DNA of 64,000 nucleotides, from positions 71,534,712-71,598,711 of the forward strand of contig CM056581.1 in the NCBI GenBank assembly GCA_029721435.1, written 5' to 3'. The notes beneath the pieces are model-generated. The model saw only the letters and a program-made list of their open reading frames with translations. It was not told the origin of the DNA and searched no databases. This DNA is from Gymnothorax reevesii (lineage: Eukaryota; Chordata; Actinopteri; Anguilliformes; Muraenidae). Positions 1-9,522 of the stretch are shown here, piece after piece (the stretch's first letter is position 1; the number at the start of each line of letters is the position of its first letter). Both the position numbers and the translations under genes were made by a program.

Positions 1-37
1 AGAAGATAGAAGCCAATTCACTCCTATTTAGTCATAC

Positions 38-51
38 AGTGAAAATTCACT
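38..51. repeat. Short inverted repeat AGTGAA-AA-TTCACT
   Basis: Two 6-bp arms face each other across a 2-bp spacer. The element recurs at the same offset in almost every monomer of all classes. Its core GAA-NN-TTC fits a two-pentamer heat-shock-element pattern, but two pentamers alone are weak evidence for binding of HSF. Confidence 0.8.
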
Positions 52-110
52 CATGTTTGTCACTTTCCCACTGATTTACACACAGAATGAAAATTTTTGA
101 CATGCAGAAG

Positions 111-136
111 TTAAAAAAAAGAAAGTTTTTAAAAAA
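111..136. repeat. A-rich tract, length-variable
   Basis: A run of A, GAAAG, five T and six A forms the most homopolymeric part of the monomer. Most monomer-length variation arises here: shortened forms at 2823, 3881, 6349, 7407, 17286, 21518 and 44443, and lengthened or interrupted forms at 10229, 11289, 15874 and 22576. Poly(dA:dT) tracts are known to resist nucleosome wrapping, so one such tract per 353 bp could help phase nucleosomes; that role is inferred. Some length variants may be sequencing or assembly error. Confidence 0.85.
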
Positions 137-207
137 GTGTATATCTTCACTACAGAGACTCATATTCACTTCCAATAGGCCATAAAAACACATTGGAAAA
201 ATGGATG

Positions 208-217
208 GCATATATGC
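208..217. repeat. 10-bp palindrome GCATATATGC
   Basis: This perfect palindrome sits in the right half of class A and C monomers. Class B keeps only the inner CATATATG. Two duplicated monomers (5291 and 8817) change it to create CATATG at 5499-5504 and 9025-9030, a useful marker of their common origin. No function is known to me. Confidence 0.8.
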
Positions 218-301
218 AGTGCAACAGTGATCTGAAGCATTTCCCAGGCCAGATACACGCAGAGATTCACATTCTGAGCTTAAAACCTCAAAGAAGCGTG
301 T

Positions 302-311
302 TTTCATGAAA
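302..311. repeat. 10-bp palindrome TTTCATGAAA
   Basis: A perfect palindrome conserved in nearly every monomer. It contains TTC-NN-GAA, the tail-to-tail arrangement of heat-shock-element pentamers, and also resembles a tight STAT-type TTC/GAA site. It is lost in a few copies, for example TTTAAATGAA near 15118, TTTTATGAAA near 17941 and TTTCCATGAAA near 63790. Regulatory meaning is speculative. Confidence 0.8.
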
Positions 312-339
312 GAGCGTATGGAGACAATATCAGCGCTCT
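311..339. repeat. Potential hairpin, 6-bp stem AGAGCG/CGCTCT with 17-nt loop
   Basis: AGAGCG at 311-316 can pair with CGCTCT at 334-339. The stem overlaps the AGCGCT palindrome at 332-337 and two of the monomer's CpGs. It is kept in almost all copies, but several copies break it (GACCG near 59217, 60627 and 62389; GCGATCT near 9502; GCTCTCT near 15500), so there is no sign of compensated pairing. It may be only a sequence coincidence. Confidence 0.5.
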
Positions 340-1059
340 AGCTCGCTTCCTTAAGAAGATAGAAGCCAATTCACTCCTATTTAGTCATACAGTGAAAATT
401 CACTCATGTTTGTCACTTTCCCACTGATTTACACACAGAATGAAAATTTTTGACACGCAGAAGTTAAAAAAAAGAAAGTTTTTAAAAAAGTGTATATCTT
501 CACTACAGAGACTCATATTCACTTCCAATAGGCCATAAAAACACATTGGAAAAATGGATGGCATATATGCAGTGCAACAGTGATCTGAAGCATTTCCCAG
601 GCCAGATACACGCAGAGATTCACATTCTGAGCTTAAAACCTCAAAGAAGCGTGTTTTCATGAAAGAGCGTATGGAGACAATATCAGCGCTCTAGCTCGCT
701 TCCTTAAGAAGATAGCAGCCAATTCACTCCTATTTACTAATACAGTGAAAATTCACTCATGTTTGTCACTTTCCCACTGATTTACACACGGATTGAAACT
801 TTTTGACATGCAGAAGTTAAAAAAAAGAAAGTTTTTAAAAAAGTGTATATCTTCACTACAGAGACTCATATTCACTTCCAATAGGCCATAAAAACACATT
901 GGAAAAATGGATGGCATATATGCAGTGCAACAGTGATCTCAAGCATTTCCCAGGCCAGATACACGCAGAGATTCACATTCTGAGCTTAAAACCTCAAAGA
1001 AGCGTGTTTTCATGAAAGAGCGTATGGAGACAATATCAGCGCTCTAGCTCGCTTCCTTA

Positions 1060-1411
1060 AGAAGATAGCAGCCAATTCACTCCTATTTAGTCATACAGTG
1101 AAAATTCACTCATGTTTGTCACTTTCCCACTGATTTACACACGGATTGAAACTTTTTGACAAGCAGAAGTAAAAAAAAAGAAAGTTTTTAAAAAAGTGCA
1201 TATCTTCACTTCAGAGACTCATATTCACTTCCAATAGGCCATCCAAGCAAATTGGACAAATTGCTGCCATATATGCAGTGCACAGTGATCTGAAGCATTT
1301 CCCAGCCCAGATACACGAACAGATTCACTTTCTGAGCTTAAAACCCAGAAGAAGCGTGTTTTCATGAAAGAGCGTATGGAGACAATATCAGCGCTCTAGC
1401 TCGCTTCCTTA
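1060..1411. repeat. First class B monomer (352 bp)
   Basis: Class B differs from A by CGGATTGAAAC in place of AGAATGAAAA, GACAAGCAG in place of GACATGCAG, GTGCATATC in place of GTGTATATC, TTCAGAG in place of TACAGAG, a middle block reading CAAATTGGACAAATTG, a one-base-shorter GTGCACAGTG, and a right part with CCCAGCCCAG, CACGAACAG and CCTAGAAG (most B copies; this one reads CCCAGAAG). The middle block contains a direct repeat of CAAATTG with a 2-bp spacer. This copy has the private variant ATCCAAGC. A sub-family, here called B', starts at 19402, 23283, 27868 and 37745 and carries TCAAACAG, TACAAAC, ATTACTGCC and TGGAGTG. A partial B' is at 16581. Confidence 0.93.
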
Positions 1412-1764
1412 AGAAGATAGCAGCCAATTCACTCCTATTTAGTGATACAGTGAAAATTCACTCATGTTTGTCACTTTCCCACTGATTTACACACAGAATG
1501 AAAATTTTTGACATGCAGAAGTTAAAAAAAAGAAAGTTTTTAAAAAAGTGTATATCTTCACTTCAGAGACTAATATTCACTTCCAATAGGCCATACAAGC
1601 ACATTGGAAAAATTGGTGGCATATATGCAGTGCAACAGAGATCTGAAGCATTTCCCAGGCCAGATACACGCAGAGATTCACATTCTGAGCTTAAAACCTC
1701 AAAGAAGCGTGTTTTCATGAAAGAGCGTATGGAGACAATATCAGCGCTCTAGCTCGCTTCCTTA
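1412..1764. repeat. First class C monomer (353 bp)
   Basis: Class C has A-like flanks, but reads TTCAGAGACTAATATTC in the left half and ACAAGCACATTGG followed by AAAAATTGGTGG in the middle, then CAACAGAGATCTG. The last string creates an AGATCT hexamer that marks nearly every C copy and is almost absent elsewhere (one chance AGATCT lies in the B' monomer at 16581). Most C copies after 14,400 end in CTTCCCTAAG rather than CTTCCTTAAG, so the CTTAAG site at the next junction is lost. Because A-specific stop codons are missing, C carries an 84-codon open frame on the + strand, which I regard as incidental. Confidence 0.93.
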
Positions 1765-2470
1765 AGAAGATAGAAGCCAATTCACTCCTATTTAGTCATA
1801 CAGTGAAAATTCACTCATGTTTGTCACTTTCCCACTGATTTACACACAGAATGAAAATTTTTGACATGCAGAAGTTAAAAAAAAGAAAGTTTCTAAAAAA
1901 GTGTATATCTTCACTACAGAGACTCATATTCACTTCCAATAGGCCATAAAAACACATTGGAAAAATGGATGGCATATATGCAGTGCAACAGTGATCTGAA
2001 GCATTTCCCAGGCCAGATACACGCAGAGATTCACATTCTGAGCTTAAAACCTCAAAGAAGCGTGTTTTCATGAAAGAGCGTATGGAGACAATATCAGCGC
2101 TCTAGCTCGCTTCCTTAAGAAGATAGAAGCCAATTCACTCCTATTTAGTCATACAGTGAAAATTCACTCATGTTTGTCACTTTCCCACTGATTTACACAC
2201 AGAATGAAAATTTTTGACACGCAGAAGTTAAAAAAAAGAAAGTTTTTAAAAAAGTGTATATCTTCACTACAGAGACTCATATTCACTTCCAATAGGCCAT
2301 AAAAACACATTGGAAAAATGGATGGCATATATGCAGTGCAACAGTGATCTGAAGCATTTCCCAGGCCAGATACACGCAGAGATTCACATTCTGAGCTTAA
2401 AACCTCAAAGAAGCGTGTTTTCATGAAAGAGCGTATGGAGACAATATCAGCGCTCTAGCTCGCTTCCTTA

Positions 2471-5400
2471 AGAAGATAGCAGCCAATTCACTCCTGTTTA
2501 GTCATACAGTGAAAATTCACTCATGTTTGTCACTTTCCCACTGATTTACACACGGATTGAAACTTTTTGACAAGCAGAAGTAAAAAAAAAGAAAGTTTTT
2601 AAAAAAGTGCATATCTTCACTTCAGAGACTCATATTCACTTCCAATAGGCCATACAAGCAAATTGGACAAATTGCTGCCATATATGCAGTGCACAGTGAT
2701 CTGAAGCATTTCCCAGCCCAGATACACGAACAGATTCACTTTCTGAGCTTAAAACCTAGAAGAAGCGTGTTTTCATGAAAGAGCGTATGGAGACAATATC
2801 AGCGCTCTAGCTCGCTTCCTTAAGAAGATAGCAGCCAATTCACTCCTATTTAGTCATACAGTGAAAATTCACTCATGTTTGTCACTTTCTCACTGATTTA
2901 CACACAGAATGAAAATTTTTGACATGCAGAAGTTAAAAAAAAAAAGTTTTTAAAAAAGTGTATATCTTCACTTCAGAGACTAATATTCACTTCCAATAGG
3001 CCATACAAGCACATTGGAAAAATTGGTGGCATATATGCAGTGCAACAGAGATCTGAAGCATTTCCCAGGCCAGATACACGCAGAGATTCACATTCTGAGC
3101 TTAAAACCTCAAAGAAGCGTGTTTTCATGAAAGAGCGTATGGAGACAATATCAGCGCTCTAGCTCGCTTCCCTAAGAAGATAGCAGCCAATTCACTCCTA
3201 TTTAGTCATACAGTGAAAATTCACTCATGTTTGTCACTTTCCCACTGATTTACACACAGAATGAAAATTTTTGACATGCAGAAGTTAAAAAAAAGAAAGT
3301 TTTTAAAAAAGTGTATATCTTCACTACAGAGACTCATATTCACTTCCAATAGGCCATAAAAACACATTGGAAAAATGGATGGCATATATGCAGTGCAACA
3401 GTGATCTGAAGCATTTCCCAGGCCAGATACACGCAGAGATTCACATTCTGAGCTTAAAACCTCAAAGTAGCGTGTTTTCATGAAAGAGCGTATGGAGACA
3501 ATATCAGCGCTCTAGGTCGCTTCCTTAAGAAGATAGCAGCCAATTCACTCCTATTTAGTCACACAGTGAAAATTCACTCATGTTTGTCACTTTCCCACTG
3601 ATTTACACACAGAATGAAAATTTTTGACTTGCAGAAGTTAAAAAAAAGAAAGTTTTTAAAAAAGTGTATATCTTCACTACAGAGACTCATATTCACTTCC
3701 AATAGGCCATAAAAACACATTGGAAAAATGGATGGCATATATGCAGTGCAACAGTGATCTGAAGCATTTCCCAGGCCAGATACACGCAGAGATTCACATT
3801 CTGAGCTTAAAACCTCAAAGTAGCGTGTTTTCATGAAAGAGCGTATGGAGACAATATCAGCGCTCTAGCTCGCTTCCTTAAGAAGATAGCAGCCAATTCA
3901 CTCCTATTTAGTCATACAGTGAAAATTCACTCATGTTTGTCACTTTCCCACTGATTTACACACAGAATGAAAATTTTTGACATGCAGAAGTTAAAAAAAA
4001 GAAAGTTTTTGAAAAGTGTATATCTTCACTACAGAGACTCATATTCACTTCCAATAGGCCATACAAGCAAATTGGACAAATTGCTGCCATATATGCAGTG
4101 CACAGTGATCTGAAGCATTTCCCAGCCCAGATACACGAACAGATTCACTTTCTGAGGTTAAAACCTAGAAGAAGCGTGTTTTCATGCAAGAGCGTATGGA
4201 GACAATATCAGCGCTCTAGCTCGCTTCCTTAAGAAGATAGCAGCCAATTCACTCCTATTTAGTCATACAGTGAAAATTCACTCATGTTTGTCACTTTCCC
4301 ACTGATTTACACACAGAATGAAAATTTTTGACATGCAGAAGTTAAAAAAAAGAAAGTTTTTAAAAAAGTGTATATCTTCACTTCAGAGACTAATATTCAC
4401 TTCCAATAGGCCATACAAGCACATTGGAAAAATTGGTGGCATATATGCAGTGCAACAGAGATCTGAAGCATTTCCCAGGCCAGATACACGCAGAGATTCA
4501 CATTCTGAGCTTAAAACCTCAAAGAAGCGTGTTTTCATGAAAGAGCGTATGGAGACAATATCAGCGCTCTAGCTCGCTTCCCTAATAAGATAGCAGCCAA
4601 TTCACTCCTATTTAGTCATACAGTGAAAATTCACTCATGTTTGTCACTTTCCCACTGATTTACACACAGAATGAAAATTTTTGACATGCAGAAGTTAAAA
4701 AAAAGAAAGTTTTTAAAAAAGTGTATATCTTCACTACAGAGACTCATATTCACTTCCAATAGGCCATAAAAACACATTGGAAAAATGGATGGCATATATG
4801 CAGTGCCACAGTGATCTGAAGCATTTCCCATGCCAGATACACGCAGAGATTCACATTCTGAGCTTAAAACCTCAAAGAAGCGTGTTTTCATGAAAGAGCG
4901 TATGGAGACAATATCAGCGCTCTAGCTCGCTTCCTTAAGAAGATAGAAGCCAATTCACTCCTATTTAGTCATACAGTGAAAATTCACTCATGTTTGTCAC
5001 TTTCCCACTGATTTACACACAGAATGAAAATTTTTGACATGCAGAAGTTAAAAAAAAGAAAGTTTTTAAAAAAGTGTATATCTTCACTACAGAGACTCAT
5101 ATTCACTTCCAATAGGCCATAAAAACACATTGGAAAAATGGATGGCATATATGCAGTGCAACAGTGATCTGAAGCATTTCCCAGGCCAGGTACACGCAGA
5201 GATTCACATTCTGAGCTTAAAACCTCAAAGAAGCGTGTTTTCATGAAAGAGCGTATGGAGACAATATCAGCGCTCTAGCTCGCTTCCTTAAGAAGATAGA
5301 AGCCAATTCACTCCTATTTAGTCATACAGTGAAAATTCACTCATGTTTGTCACTTTCCCACTGATTTACACACAGAATGAAAATTTTTGACATGCAGAAG

Positions 5401-5996
5401 TTAAAAAAAAGAAAGTTTTTAAAAAAGTGTATATCTTCACTACAGAGACTCATATTCACTTCCAATAGGCCATAAAAACACATTGGAAAAATGGATGGCA
5501 TATGTGCAGTGCAACAGTGATCTGAAGCATTTCCCAGGCCAGATACACGCAGAGATTCACATTCTGAGCTTAAAACCTCAAAGAAGCGTGTTTTCATGAA
5601 AGAGCGTATGGAGACAATATCAGCGCTCTAGCTCGCTTCCTTAAGAAGATAGAAGCCAATTCACTCCTATTTAGTCATACAGTGAAAATTCACTCATGTT
5701 TGTCACTTTCCCACTGATTTACACACAGAATGAAAATTTTTGACATGCAGAAGTTAAAAAAAAGAAAGTTTTTAAAAAAGTGTATATCTTCACTACAGAG
5801 ACTCATATTCACTTCCAATAGGCCATAAAAACACATTGGAAAAATGGATGGCATATATGCAGTGCAACAGTGATCTGAAGCATTTCCCAGGCCAGATACA
5901 CGCAGAGATTCACATTCTGAGCTTAAAACCTCAAAGAAGCGTGTTTTCATGAAAGAGCGTATGGAGACAATATCAGCGCTCTAGCTCGCTTCCTTA
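2471..5996. repeat. HOR-I copy 1, 10 monomers, 3,526 bp
   Basis: Monomer starts: 2471 B (CTCCTGTTTAG), 2823 C with shortened A tract, 3175 A (AAAGTAGCG), 3528 A (GACTTGCAG), 3881 AB hybrid with shortened tract, 4232 C (junction CTAATAAG), 4585 A (GTGCCACAG, CCATGCCAG), 4938 A (CCAGGTACAC), 5291 A (CATATGTGC), 5644 A. Every one of these private markers reappears 3,526 bp downstream, so this is a duplicated higher-order unit and not chance monomer order. Copy 1 alone has TTTTTGAAAAGTG near 4010 and CATGCAAG near 4184. Confidence 0.95.
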
Positions 5997-8900
5997 AGAA
6001 GATAGCAGCCAATTCACTCCTGTTTAGTCATACAGTGAAAATTCACTCATGTTTGTCACTTTCCCACTGATTTACACACGGATTGAAACTTTTTGACAAG
6101 CAGAAGTAAAAAAAAAGAAAGTTTTTAAAAAAGTGCATATCTTCACTTCAGAGACTCATATTCACTTCCAATAGGCCATACAAGCAAATTGGACAAATTG
6201 CTGCCATATATGCAGTGCACAGTGATCTGAAGCATTTCCCAGCCCAGATACACGAACAGATTCACTTTCTGAGCTTAAAACCTAGAAGAAGCGTGTTTTC
6301 ATGAAAGAGCGTATGGAGACAATATCAGCGCTCTAGCTCGCTTCCTTAAGAAGATAGCAGCCAATTCACTCCTATTTAGTCATACAGTGAAAATTCACTC
6401 ATGTTTGTCACTTTCTCACTGATTTACACACAGAATGAAAATTTTTGACATGCAGAAGTTAAAAAAAAAAAGTTTTTAAAAAAGTGTATATCTTCACTTC
6501 AGAGACTAATATTCACTTCCAATAGGCCATACAAGCACATTGGAAAAATTGGTGGCATATATGCAGTGCAACAGAGATCTGAAGCATTTCCCAGGCCAGA
6601 TACACGCAGAGATTCACATTCTGAGCTTAAAACCTCAAAGAAGCGTGTTTTCATGAAAGAGCGTATGGAGACAATATCAGCGCTCTAGCTCGCTTCCCTA
6701 AGAAGATAGCAGCCAATTCACTCCTATTTAGTCATACAGTGAAAATTCACTCATGTTTGTCACTTTCCCACTGATTTACACACAGAATGAAAATTTTTGA
6801 CATGCAGAAGTTAAAAAAAAGAAAGTTTTTAAAAAAGTGTATATCTTCACTACAGAGACTCATATTCACTTCCAATAGGCCATAAAAACACATTGGAAAA
6901 ATGGATGGCATATATGCAGTGCAACAGTGATCTGAAGCATTTCCCAGGCCAGATACACGCAGAGATTCACATTCTGAGCTTAAAACCTCAAAGTAGCGTG
7001 TTTTCATGAAAGAGCGTATGGAGACAATATCAGCGCTCTAGGTCGCTTCCTTAAGAAGATAGCAGCCAATTCACTCCTATTTAGTCACACAGTGAAAATT
7101 CACTCATGTTTGTCACTTTCCCACTGATTTACACACAGAATGAAAATTTTTGACTTGCAGAAGTTAAAAAAAAGAAAGTTTTTAAAAAAGTGTATATCTT
7201 CACTACAGAGACTCATATTCACTTCCAATAGGCCATAAAAACACATTGGAAAAATGGATGGCATATATGCAGTGCAACAGTGATCTGAAGCATTTCCCAG
7301 GCCAGATACACGCAGAGATTCACATTCTGAGCTTAAAACCTCAAAGTAGCGTGTTTTCATGAAAGAGCGTATGGAGACAATATCAGCGCTCTAGCTCGCT
7401 TCCTTAAGAAGATAGCAGCCAATTCACTCCTATTTAGTCATACAGTGAAAATTCACTCATGTTTGTCACTTTCCCACTGATTTACACACAGAATGAAAAT
7501 TTTTGACATGCAGAAGTTAAAAAAAAGAAAGTTTTTAAAAAGTGTATATCTTCACTACAGAGACTCATATTCACTTCCAATAGGCCATACAAGCAAATTG
7601 GACAAATTGCTGCCATATATGCAGTGCACAGTGATCTGAAGCATTTCCCAGCCCAGATACACGAACAGATTCACTTTCTGAGGTTAAAACCTAGAAGAAG
7701 CGTGTTTTCATGAAAGAGCGTATGGAGACAATATCAGCGCTCTAGCTCGCTTCCTTAAGAAGATAGCAGCCAATTCACTCCTATTTAGTCATACAGTGAA
7801 AATTCACTCATGTTTGTCACTTTCCCACTGATTTACACACAGAATGAAAATTTTTGACATGCAGAAGTTAAAAAAAAGAAAGTTTTTAAAAAAGTGTATA
7901 TCTTCACTTCAGAGACTAATATTCACTTCCAATAGGCCATACAAGCACATTGGAAAAATTGGTGGCATATATGCAGTGCAACAGAGATCTGAAGCATTTC
8001 CCAGGCCAGATACACGCAGAGATTCACATTCTGAGCTTAAAACCTCAAAGAAGCGTGTTTTCATGAAAGAGCGTATGGAGACAATATCAGCGCTCTAGCT
8101 CGCTTCCCTAATAAGATAGCAGCCAATTCACTCCTATTTAGTCATACAGTGAAAATTCACTCATGTTTGTCACTTTCCCACTGATTTACACACAGAATGA
8201 AAATTTTTGACATGCAGAAGTTAAAAAAAAGAAAGTTTTTAAAAAAGTGTATATCTTCACTACAGAGACTCATATTCACTTCCAATAGGCCATAAAAACA
8301 CATTGGAAAAATGGATGGCATATATGCAGTGCCACAGTGATCTGAAGCATTTCCCATGCCAGATACACGCAGAGATTCACATTCTGAGCTTAAAACCTCA
8401 AAGAAGCGTGTTTTCATGAAAGAGCGTATGGAGACAATATCAGCGCTCTAGCTCGCTTCCTTAAGAAGATAGAAGCCAATTCACTCCTATTTAGTCATAC
8501 AGTGAAAATTCACTCATGTTTGTCACTTTCCCACTGATTTACACACAGAATGAAAATTTTTGACATGCAGAAGTTAAAAAAAAGAAAGTTTTTAAAAAAG
8601 TGTATATCTTCACTACAGAGACTCATATTCACTTCCAATAGGCCATAAAAACACATTGGAAAAATGGATGGCATATATGCAGTGCAACAGTGATCTGAAG
8701 CATTTCCCAGGCCAGGTACACGCAGAGATTCACATTCTGAGCTTAAAACCTCAAAGAAGCGTGTTTTCATGAAAGAGCGTATGGAGACAATATCAGCGCT
8801 CTAGCTCGCTTCCTTAAGAAGATAGAAGCCAATTCACTCCTATTTAGTCATACAGTGAAAATTCACTCATGTTTGTCACTTTCCCACTGATTTACACACA

Positions 8901-9522
8901 GAATGAAAATTTTTGACATGCAGAAGTTAAAAAAAAGAAAGTTTTTAAAAAAGTGTATATCTTCACTACAGAGACTCATATTCACTTCCAATAGGCCATA
9001 AAAACACATTGGAAAAATGGATGGCATATGTGCAGTGCAACAGTGATCTGAAGCATTTCCCAGGCCAGATAAACGCAGAGATTCACATTCTGAGCTTAAA
9101 ACCTCAAAGAAGCGTGTTTTCATGAAAGAGCGTATGGAGACAATATCAGCGCTCTAGCTCGCTTCCTTAAGAAGATAGAAGCCAATTCACTCCTATTTAG
9201 TCATACAGTGAAAATTCACTCATGTTTGTCACTTTCACACTGATTTACACACAGAATGAAAATTTTTGACATGCAGAAGTTAAAAAAAAGAAAGTTTTTA
9301 AAAAAGTGTATATCTTCACTACAGAGACTCATATTCACTTCCAATAGGCCATAAAAACACATTGGAAAAATGGATGGCATATATGCAGTGCAACAGTGAT
9401 CTGAAGCATTTCCCAGGCCAGATACACGCAGAGATTCACATTCTGAGCTTAAAACCTCAAAGAAGCGTGTTTTCATGAAAGAGCGTATGGAGACAATATC
9501 AGCGATCTAGCTCGCTTCCTTA
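5997..9522. repeat. HOR-I copy 2, 10 monomers, 3,526 bp
   Basis: Starts: 5997 B, 6349 C short tract, 6701 A, 7054 A, 7407 AB, 7758 C, 8111 A, 8464 A, 8817 A, 9170 A, matching copy 1 one to one. I noticed about five substitutions between the copies. On this side they are GATAAACGC near 9070, TTTCACACTG near 9235 and GCGATCT near 9502; the other two lie in copy 1. That level implies a recent tandem duplication. The unit is followed by another class A monomer, not by a third copy. Confidence 0.95.

Larger units (their letters stand above)
258..345. other. CpG cluster in the right quarter of the monomer
   Basis: The class A monomer has no CpG in offsets 1-257 and then five at 258, 297, 315, 334 and 344. 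Class B adds one in CGGATTG. These five sites persist in almost all 181 copies with few TG or CA decay products. This fits either recent homogenisation or low methylation in the germ line. Confidence 0.8.
1..353. repeat. Reference class A monomer (353 bp)
   Basis: I use this first copy as the coordinate reference for offsets. In order it holds: an inverted repeat at 38-51; TTTCCCA at 64-70; an A-rich tract at 111-136; ATATCTTCAC at 141-150; GAGAC at 155-159; CTTCC at 169-173, near the internal half boundary; the class A tag ATAAAAACACATTGG at 182-196; the palindrome GCATATATGC at 208-217; a second TTTCCCA at 240-246; five CpGs between 258 and 345; the palindrome TTTCATGAAA at 302-311; a 6-bp stem at 311-316 and 334-339; AGCGCT at 332-337; and the junction CTTAAG at 350-355. 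Class A is the most abundant class. Subtypes carry markers such as GTGCCACAG, AAAGTAGCG, GACACGCAG and CTCCGATTT. Confidence 0.95.
1..2470. repeat. Mixed block, monomers 1-7
   Basis: Monomer starts and classes: 1 A; 354 A with GACACGCAG; 707 B-left/A-right mosaic; 1060 B; 1412 C; 1765 A; 2118 A with GACACGCAG. The monomer at 707 has the class B CGGATTGAAAC string followed directly by the class A GACATGCAG, placing a breakpoint within about 15 bp near offset 90-102. It also has the private ACTAATACAG. No repeat of this exact order was found elsewhere in the window. Confidence 0.9.

Noticed and set aside
47..307. Recurring 86-codon minus-strand open frame in class A monomers (start MKTR) as a small protein gene family
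   Set aside because: It is present only because the satellite is repeated. It lies wholly within one monomer, overlaps the plus-strand frame of class C over the same bases, tolerates stops and frameshifts in hybrids and B monomers, and has no recognisable domain, promoter or intron signals.
311..339. Hairpin as a rho-independent terminator or structured RNA
   Set aside because: The stem is only 6 bp with a 17-nt loop and no following T run. Variants break the stem without compensation.
1498..1752. Recurring 84-codon plus-strand frame in class C (start MKIF) and 73-codon form in AB monomers as genes
   Set aside because: The lysine-rich start comes from the A tract, the frame ends at the TAG in CTCTAGCTC, and single-base tract indels (2823, 6349, 21518, 44443) destroy it without consequence. 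It is incidental to class-specific substitutions.
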